Assembly (NCBI GenBank): GCA_017481595.1
Contig: JAFUOY010000017.1
Span: 29,618 to 93,617, forward strand
Reading direction: 5' to 3'
Origin: Clostridia bacterium
GTDB lineage: Bacteria; Bacillota; Clostridia; Oscillospirales; CAG-272
Length of the DNA: 64,000 nt
The notes below the pieces were generated by a model that searched no databases, was not told the origin of the DNA, and saw only the letters and a list, made by a program, of their open reading frames with translations. Numbering within the stretch: the stretch's first letter is position 1; each line of letters begins with the position of its first letter. Positions 59,022 through 64,000 of the stretch are shown piece by piece. A program made the translations under genes and the position numbers.

Positions 59022-60401
59022 TTATTTACCTACACAAAAACGGGAGAATATCTCGTTTACTATTTCCTCGCTGGTGGCTCTTGCATCTATCATATCAAGC
59101 TCCGATAAGGCATTTTCAAGGGCGAAGCAGATAATATCAGGAGTCTCTCCAAAATCAAGAGCATCCTTTGCCTCTTTGACCTTTTCAAGGGCAAGATTAA
59201 CAGAGGAAAGCTGACGCGCGTTTGCAATCAAGGGATCGTTTGATAAATTTATCTTGTCAAGCTCGTACATTTTGTTTAAAACCTCGGCAAGTCCATCAAG
59301 CCCGTTCTGACTCTTTGCGGAAATTTCGCACACGTACTCAAAGCTTTTATGCACGTGTTGTATAAATTCCTCGCTAAGACAGACCTTAAGGTCCCCCTTG
59401 TTAAGTACCGCAATACAGCTTTTTCCCTGTACGTCCTTAATTATTTTGTAGTCCTGATCGCTTTCCCTCTCACTCATATCGAATACGCAAAGCACAAGCT
59501 CGGAGGAGTCAAGCTTTTCCTTGGCGCGCATAACGCCTATTTTTTCCACCGTGTCCTCAGTCTCTCGGATGCCCGCCGTATCGGCTAAACGAAGGGTTAC
59601 GTTTCCCACAAGGGCGGTATGCTCAATAACGTCACGGGTGGTGCCTGCAATATCCGTTACAATGGCAAGCTCCTCTCCCGCAAGAGCATTGTAAAGGGAG
59701 CTTTTTCCCGCGTTTGGCTTGCCAACTATGGCGGTACGGATTCCTTCACTTACCGCGCGGGATGATCGATAACTGTTTTTCAACCCTGTAAGCTCGGCTA
59801 AAACCTTGTTAAGAGTATTTGCCATAGCGCCTCTTTCGTTGTCCTCAATATCCTCGTCGGGATAGTCAATTGTGGCGTAGGAGCGGGTAATAAGGTCAAG
59901 CATAAGGGCGCGTATATAGGTAAGCTTGTTAGAAAGTGTACCTCTTGCAATGGAGGATGATAAACGAAGCTGAGCATCGTTTGTCGCGTCAATAACTCCG
60001 CCAATTGCCTCCGCGCGGGATAAGGTCAGCTTGCCGTTAATATAGGCTCTCTTTGTAAATTCTCCTGCCGATGCCATTTTTGCGCCGCAGGATAAAACCG
60101 TTTCAAGCACCGCCTGAGTAACGTAAGAGCCTCCGTGACAGCAAATTTCGCACACGTCCTCCCCCGTAAATGAGTGGGGAGCTTTAAAATAGGTAAGAGT
60201 GCCGTCGTCAATGGCTATTCCGTCACGCACTATGCTTCCGTAATAGCATCTCCTTGGGATAAGGTCAAAAACGTCCGTTTTCTTTGGAAGCACAAACATC
60301 TTTGATACTATTTCAAGGGCAGAATCGCCGCTTATTCTTATCATAGCAACGCCGCCCTTTCCTCTCGCGGTGGAAACTGCGGCAACCGTACTTAAAAGCA
60401 T
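59022..60401 (-). CDS. mnmE: tRNA modification GTPase MnmE (TrmE)
   Basis: ATG at 60401 with GAGGTG upstream gives 459 residues; the open frame extends 15 codons further. MnmE, with MnmG, puts the carboxymethylaminomethyl group on U34 of tRNAs. The N-terminal formyl-THF-binding domain (MIRISGDSALEIVSKMF) is followed by a G domain (GKPNAGKSSLYNALAGEE, DIAGTTRD, DTAGIRE, NKGD) and the C-terminal active-site CVGK. Complete. Confidence 0.96.
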   Translation of the reverse strand: MLLSTVAAVSTARGKGGVAMIRISGDSALEIVSKMFVLPKKTDVFDLIPRRCYYGSIVRDGIAIDDGTLTYFKAPHSFTGEDVCEICCHGGSYVTQAVLETVLSCGAKMASAGEFTKRAYINGKLTLSRAEAIGGVIDATNDAQLRLSSSIARGTLSNKLTYIRALMLDLITRSYATIDYPDEDIEDNERGAMANTLNKVLAELTGLKNSYRSSRAVSEGIRTAIVGKPNAGKSSLYNALAGEELAIVTDIAGTTRDVIEHTALVGNVTLRLADTAGIRETEDTVEKIGVMRAKEKLDSSELVLCVFDMSERESDQDYKIIKDVQGKSCIAVLNKGDLKVCLSEEFIQHVHKSFEYVCEISAKSQNGLDGLAEVLNKMYELDKINLSNDPLIANARQLSSVNLALEKVKEAKDALDFGETPDIICFALENALSELDMIDARATSEEIVNEIFSRFCVGK

Positions 60402-60430
60402 TTTATCACCTCGCTTGATTCTCTTTTTCA

Positions 60431-60459
60431 ATTTTACCACACCCAACGTTTATTTTCAA
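60431..60459 (-). promoter_or_regulatory. promoter of the mnmE operon
   Basis: On the minus strand TTGAAA (60459-60454), 17 bp, TAAAAT (60436-60431), 30 bp before the ATG. Confidence 0.68.
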
Positions 60460-60484
60460 TAGAAAAATATAATATAAAAATGAG

Positions 60485-60513
60485 TTGACTTACTAAAGAC
60501 GGTGTGCTATACT
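60485..60513 (+). promoter_or_regulatory. promoter of the MFS gene
   Basis: TTGACT (60485-60490), 17 bp, TATACT (60508-60513), 37 bp before the ATG at 60550, divergent from mnmE. Confidence 0.72.
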
Positions 60514-60549
60514 CGTATACGTTAAGAAATTTATCAAAAGAGGCGCTTT

Positions 60550-61767
60550 ATGATAACTGACAAAAAGGTAAGGACAGAAGCAATTTTAATAGGCTCTCTC
60601 TGTGCCATATCCTATCTTGCCGTATACGTTGCAAGAAACGTTTTAAGCACAGTAACTCCCGTAATGGTGGAAAACGGAGAATTTACAAAGGAATATATAG
60701 GTAATATTTCCTCACTTTTCTTTATTTTCTATGCTATCGGTCAGCTTTTAAACGGCTTTCTCGGTGACAAAATAAAGGCAAGGTATATGATGTCCGCAGG
60801 ACTTTTACTTGCCGCCGTAGTTAATTTTATTTTCCCCTATATTGTGGTAACTCGGGCGGCTGCAAAGGCGGCATACGGTCTTACGGGCTTTTTCCTTTCC
60901 ATGATATATGCGCCAATGACCAAGGTGGTGGCGGAGAATACTCATCCCGAATACACCACAAGATGTAGCTTGGGCTACTCCCTTGCATCCTACGTCGGCT
61001 CTCCCGTGGCGGGAGCCCTTGCTGCAATTATGGCTTGGCAAAGCGTATTTACCGTCAGCAGTATTGCCCTTGCTGTTATGTCGGTAGCTTGCTTTACTGT
61101 GTTTTTACACCTTGAAAAAAAAGGCGTTATCGTGCATAACAGATACAAAAAGTTCAAGGACGTGTACGAAAAAAGGTCGTTTTTCGGTAATATTTCCGTC
61201 CTCGTTAAAAGAAGAATTCTACTTTTTTCATTAGTTTCCGTCCTTACGGGAGTTGTAAGAACTGCGGTAGTGTTCTGGCTTCCCACCTATTTTTCGGAGC
61301 ATCTCGGCTTCCCACCGAGGACTGCTGCGGCGGTGTTTACCATAGCCACCCTTTTAATATCCCTTACGGTATTTTTAACAGTAGCAGTATACAAGCTCTT
61401 CAGAAGCAATATGGATCTTACCCTCTTTGCAACCTTTACCCTTTCGGCGTTGTTCTTTTTGGGCGTATTCCTTATAAAGCAACCTATTTTAAACGTGTTT
61501 ATGATAGTTATGGCGGTTATGTGCGCAAATTCCGCCGCAACCGTCCTCTGGAGTATGTACTGCCCCACCCTCAAGGACACAGGCATAGTTTCCGCGGCGA
61601 CGGGCTTCCTCGTATTTATTGGATATATCGCATCCTCTCTTTCAAGCACCCTCTTTGCCAACGCCGTGGACTCCATCGGCTGGGGCAATCTTATCATTGT
61701 GTGGATGGGACTTATGATTCTGGGCTCTCTTGCTATGGTCCCTTATCTTTTTAAGAAAAAAGCATAA
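60550..61767 (+). CDS. MFS transporter, OPA/hexose-phosphate-like
   Basis: 405 residues with 12 helices. YVARNVLSTVTPVMVENGEFTKEYIGNISSLFFIFYAIGQ and NGFLGDKIKARYMMSAG (conserved loop 2-3) resemble the organophosphate:phosphate antiporter family. Substrate not determinable, but phosphorylated sugars or glycerol-3-phosphate are likely. ATG behind AAGAGG. Monocistronic. Confidence 0.85.
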   Translation: MITDKKVRTEAILIGSLCAISYLAVYVARNVLSTVTPVMVENGEFTKEYIGNISSLFFIFYAIGQLLNGFLGDKIKARYMMSAGLLLAAVVNFIFPYIVVTRAAAKAAYGLTGFFLSMIYAPMTKVVAENTHPEYTTRCSLGYSLASYVGSPVAGALAAIMAWQSVFTVSSIALAVMSVACFTVFLHLEKKGVIVHNRYKKFKDVYEKRSFFGNISVLVKRRILLFSLVSVLTGVVRTAVVFWLPTYFSEHLGFPPRTAAAVFTIATLLISLTVFLTVAVYKLFRSNMDLTLFATFTLSALFFLGVFLIKQPILNVFMIVMAVMCANSAATVLWSMYCPTLKDTGIVSAATGFLVFIGYIASSLSSTLFANAVDSIGWGNLIIVWMGLMILGSLAMVPYLFKKKA

Positions 61768-61773
61768 ACAATA

Positions 61774-61804
61774 GAAAAACCTCGACACGTGTCGAGGTTT
61801 TTTG
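61774..61804. terminator. bidirectional terminator between convergent genes
   Basis: A perfect 20-bp palindrome ACCTCGACACGTGTCGAGGT (61779-61798), identical to that at 36111-36130, flanked by AAAA and TTTT. Confidence 0.88.
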
Positions 61805-61817
61805 CTTTTTTATTAAA

Positions 61818-62495
61818 TTATGATTTTGTCGGCTCCATACTGTCAATAATTTTTTCAATCTCGGAAAGCTCTATCGTATCGGGGCAATAAAAAATGTAAA
61901 AATATTTATCATCTGCCCAATAAAATTCATAGTAACCGTGGGACATTGAATAATATAGCTTTAGACCTGATTTAAGAACAACATCATTATAACTAACGCC
62001 TTGACTATTTATATGAATATCTGTACCGTCGCTGTTTATATACTGACTTAAATTGATTATTTCATCGTTTCCGTTTTTCCATCTTGTTATTACCCATGAT
62101 TCAAGATTATTTACATAATCTAACGTATATCCTTCTGCTATATATGACGGAAAAAGCGGAGCTTCTATTACCGTTTCCTGTCCATCCTTGTTATCTACGG
62201 TAACGTTTATATAGTTATCATAAAATTCCACAAGGAAATTGACGATAGGTTCTCTTATGGCGGATACGCTCATCACAAGAATAAGAGAGGTTAAAACAGC
62301 CACTAAAATAACCGTAGCTTTTTTGGAAAAGCTTCTTGCGCTTCGCCTTGTATTATTCATTAGCTTGCTTATTGCATTTTTATACTTTTCGGAAAAGGTT
62401 ATCTCCTCATCGGGTAAAGCGTCTATAATTGCCATTTCCCTAAGGTCCGCTTCCATCAGGGCTTCCTTTACTATAGCCAACTGCTTATCCGTCAT
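61818..62495 (-). CDS. membrane-anchored DUF4367 protein, candidate anti-sigma factor
   Basis: 225 residues. The N-terminal 60 residues are cytoplasmic and helical (ALPDEEITFSEKYKNAISKLM), a helix at about 60-80 crosses the membrane, and the extracellular C-terminal domain (FPSYIAEGYTLDYVNNLESWVITRWKNGN) has the DUF4367 pattern. It overlaps the sigma factor gene by 11 bp. Gene order sigma then DUF4367 suggests a membrane anti-sigma factor, though the typical zinc motif is absent. Confidence 0.8.
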   Translation of the reverse strand: MTDKQLAIVKEALMEADLREMAIIDALPDEEITFSEKYKNAISKLMNNTRRSARSFSKKATVILVAVLTSLILVMSVSAIREPIVNFLVEFYDNYINVTVDNKDGQETVIEAPLFPSYIAEGYTLDYVNNLESWVITRWKNGNDEIINLSQYINSDGTDIHINSQGVSYNDVVLKSGLKLYYSMSHGYYEFYWADDKYFYIFYCPDTIELSEIEKIIDSMEPTKS

Positions 62496-63024
62496 AGCCT
62501 TCCTCCTTGAATTTTTCTATAATCATTTCCTTGCCTTTATAAAATCTTGTCTGTACGGTGGATAAGGGAATTTGCATCTGATCTGAAATTTCTTTAAAGG
62601 TCATATCGTATATAAAATAAAATGACAATACGTCTCTGTATTTTGGCTCCATATTAGATATGTATTGCTTCACTCTGTTTACTATATCATTTTTTTCTAT
62701 CTCGGTTAAGATGCACTTATTATCCTCCTCGGTGATCTCGTTTATAGAAAAAAACATTTTATTTTTTCTCATAACGCGCAAGGAGCAATGCTTTGCAATT
62801 TTATATACGTATGCCTTTTGGTTATCCTTTGTAAAGTTTTTTATAACACCTATACGCTCTGCAATTCTTTTAAATGATTCCTGCGCAGCATCCTCCGCAT
62901 AGTGATGGTCCTTTGTAATATATTTTGCAACCTTGAAAACGTATTTTTCATATCTACTATAAATTTCAATAAAATCGTTAGTATCCTCGGGGTCAAATAC
63001 AAAGGTTAAATAAAGCTCTAAAAT
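62485..63024 (-). CDS. ECF sigma factor with AUU start
   Basis: The frame is closed by TAA immediately before ATT at 63024 and has no ATG, GTG or TTG until region 2 is already lost (a TTG at residue 84 or ATG at residue 82 area). Reading from ATT gives 179 residues: region 2 with YEKYVFKVAKYITKDHHYAEDAAQESFKRIAE and region 4 with MEPKYRDVLSFYFIYDMTFKEISDQMQIPLSTVQTRFYKGKEMI. GGGGAG is 8 bp upstream of ATT and the promoter at 63052-63080 would put the transcript start just before it. Related sigma factors start M-L-x-x-Y-L; here ATT codes for the first of I-L-E-L-Y-L. The product would begin with fMet. Confidence 0.85.
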   Translation of the reverse strand: MLELYLTFVFDPEDTNDFIEIYSRYEKYVFKVAKYITKDHHYAEDAAQESFKRIAERIGVIKNFTKDNQKAYVYKIAKHCSLRVMRKNKMFFSINEITEEDNKCILTEIEKNDIVNRVKQYISNMEPKYRDVLSFYFIYDMTFKEISDQMQIPLSTVQTRFYKGKEMIIEKFKEEGYDG

Positions 63025-63051
63025 TTATATCACTCCCCTCTTTTTTAACTG

Positions 63052-63080
63052 ATTTTAGCATATTTCTATAAAAATTACAA
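63052..63080 (-). promoter_or_regulatory. promoter of the ECF sigma factor gene
   Basis: On the minus strand TTGTAA (63080-63075), 17 bp, TAAAAT (63057-63052). The transcript start would be near 63045, leaving a leader of about 20 nt. The rest of 63081-63210 is AT-rich with no clear gene. Confidence 0.55.
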
Positions 63081-63210
63081 ATTTTTTTGAAAAATTTGAA
63101 AAAATTTTTAAAAATTTACGATAATTTTCAAAAAAAATGACTTTATATATATGAATGGTAAAAATTAGCGAACTACCATTTTAATCCATAAAGGAAAGAG
63201 AGGAAAAAAT

Positions 63211-63624
63211 ATGAAAAAATTTTTATCACTTTTATTAACAGTTGTTTTTTGCGTGGTGTTAGTCTTACCCATATATGCATCAAACGAGGGAATAATGCCT
63301 TGTTACAATAATACAGCTAGTGCCGTTGTGGAATTTACTATTAGTGATACAGGATCAGCCCGAGTGACTTGTGGATATAATGGATATTATGGTATCACTA
63401 CTAATGCAACAGTAAACTGTAAAATTGAAAAAAGAACCTTATTCTGGTGGTCCGACGTGGACGGTGCGGAATGGACCGACTACTTAGAAGGAAGCAGAAG
63501 CGAAATCCAACACCTTATACAGCTTCCCAAATCGGGAAAGTACCGATTGACCTATGAAATTACAGTATATGGATCAGGCGGAGCGCCCGACGTAATAACA
63601 GGAGAAATTGAAAAAGAATATTAA
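63211..63624 (+). CDS. secreted protein of unknown function
   Basis: 137 residues with a type I signal peptide (MKKFLSLLLTVVFCVVLVLPIYA, cleavage after YAS likely) and a mature part of about 110 residues rich in beta strands (SAVVEFTISDTGSARVTCGYNGYYG; GKYRLTYEITVYGSGGAPD). Not recognised beyond a likely immunoglobulin-like fold. ATG behind GGAAAGAGAGG. It is 49 bp before the next secreted protein and divergent from the sigma factor, so it may be a target of that system. Confidence 0.78.
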   Translation: MKKFLSLLLTVVFCVVLVLPIYASNEGIMPCYNNTASAVVEFTISDTGSARVTCGYNGYYGITTNATVNCKIEKRTLFWWSDVDGAEWTDYLEGSRSEIQHLIQLPKSGKYRLTYEITVYGSGGAPDVITGEIEKEY

Positions 63625-63673
63625 AAAAGAATATTAAAAACACAAATTATTGAAAATAAAAGGAGGAACAAAA

Positions 63674-64000
63674 ATGAAAAAGAAATTAACGTCATTATTT
63701 GCGGCTATGTTAGCAGTTATTATGCTTGTTACAGCAATTCCCGTTTTCGCTATGGATGTGGATTCTACCACTGTTAAAGAAGTAGAAGAATTAAGAGAAG
63801 AAAACGTAAAGCATTTTGAAATGACGGACGGCACGTATAAGGCTGTTGTATATAGTGACGCAGTACACAGAAAAGATGCTGACGGCGTTTGGCAGGATAT
63901 AGATAATACCCTTGAAGCCGTAAAAGAAAACGGCAACACCGAATATAGCTCCTCCGACGGTAGAATCAAATTTTCTAAGAATATAAAAAACGGAAAGATA
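63674..64000 (+). CDS. N terminus of a large secreted protein (RHS/DNRLRE-like)
   Basis: Only 109 codons lie in the window. Signal peptide MKKKLTSLFAAMLAVIMLVTAIPVFA, then ELREENVKHFEMTDGTYKAVVYSDAVHRKDADGVWQDIDNTLE, which resembles the N-terminal repeat of large clostridial surface proteins carrying DNRLRE or RHS repeats. ATG behind AGGAGG. The remainder is outside the window. Confidence 0.7.
   Translation, partial: MKKKLTSLFAAMLAVIMLVTAIPVFAMDVDSTTVKEVEELREENVKHFEMTDGTYKAVVYSDAVHRKDADGVWQDIDNTLEAVKENGNTEYSSSDGRIKFSKNIKNGKI

Noticed and set aside
62485-62781. Sigma factor read as a 98-residue gene starting at ATG 62781
   Set aside because: This would remove region 2, while the frame continues upstream with a full region 2 and a good ribosome binding site before ATT.

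Overview
The window looks like chromosome from an anaerobic, spore-forming, low-to-mid GC Firmicute of class Clostridia, probably an uncultured gut lineage. The evidence is a complete spoIIE, a sepF/yggT/lspA/rluD/rsmG block, a split transketolase, strong AGGAGG-type ribosome binding sites, and promoters of the form TTGACA-17-TATAAT or TAAAAT. There is no phage, insertion sequence, integron or CRISPR array in it. Genus and species cannot be read from the sequence.

Layout. 1-7600 (minus strand): a housekeeping operon for tRNA modification, PLP homeostasis, cell division, lipoprotein processing and rRNA modification (miaA, yggS, sepF, yggT, lspA, rluD-like, rsmG, mgtC-like). Upstream of it lie a zinc-ribbon membrane protein and an unusual esterase-acyltransferase fusion. 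7.8-12.1 kb: a membrane protein, then a Na+-pump beta subunit with a 46-residue gamma-like partner behind a candidate yybP-ykoY (Mn2+) riboswitch, then the divergent split transketolase. 12.3-26.6 kb: a DUF4886 esterase, a sigma factor with a large C-terminal domain, a VTT-PlsC-zinc ribbon fusion with a YfcC transporter and DUF975 protein, a radical SAM protein, tRNA-Thr, an active-site-diverged methylglyoxal synthase homologue, YdbC, a LUD protein, a GH109-like enzyme and a small lipoprotein with its membrane-anchored neighbour. 26.9-32 kb: a Gld-type ABC system (ATPase, permease, GldG-like, DUF4340). 32-44.4 kb: GH94 phosphorylase, an orphan sugar-binding-type lipoprotein, GH78 rhamnosidase coupled to mfd, and spoIIE. 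45.6-54.4 kb: the livKHMGF branched-chain amino acid transporter, followed on the same strand by ACT protein, DUF711 protein, metY and metA. 54.7-64 kb: metallophosphoesterase, a membrane protein, a GH36-like/PflX-like/RNHCP/mnmE operon, an MFS transporter, an ECF sigma factor with its DUF4367 partner, and two secreted proteins, the last cut by the window edge.

How the genes work together. Several glycan enzymes without export signals (GH94, GH78, GH36-like, GH109-like) plus one solute-binding lipoprotein suggest import and intracellular breakdown of plant or host oligosaccharides, with transketolase feeding pentose metabolism. The liv-met cluster suggests coordinated amino acid uptake and methionine synthesis by the O-acetylhomoserine route.

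Most interesting points: an ECF sigma factor whose only reasonable start is AUU; an Mn2+-type riboswitch in front of an orphan OadB-like pump; a methylglyoxal synthase homologue that has lost catalytic residues; three multidomain fusions; perfectly palindromic terminators sharing CGACACGTGTCG, each between convergent genes; and several families of intergenic palindromic repeats. All functional names rest on recognised motifs and context only; no database search was possible.
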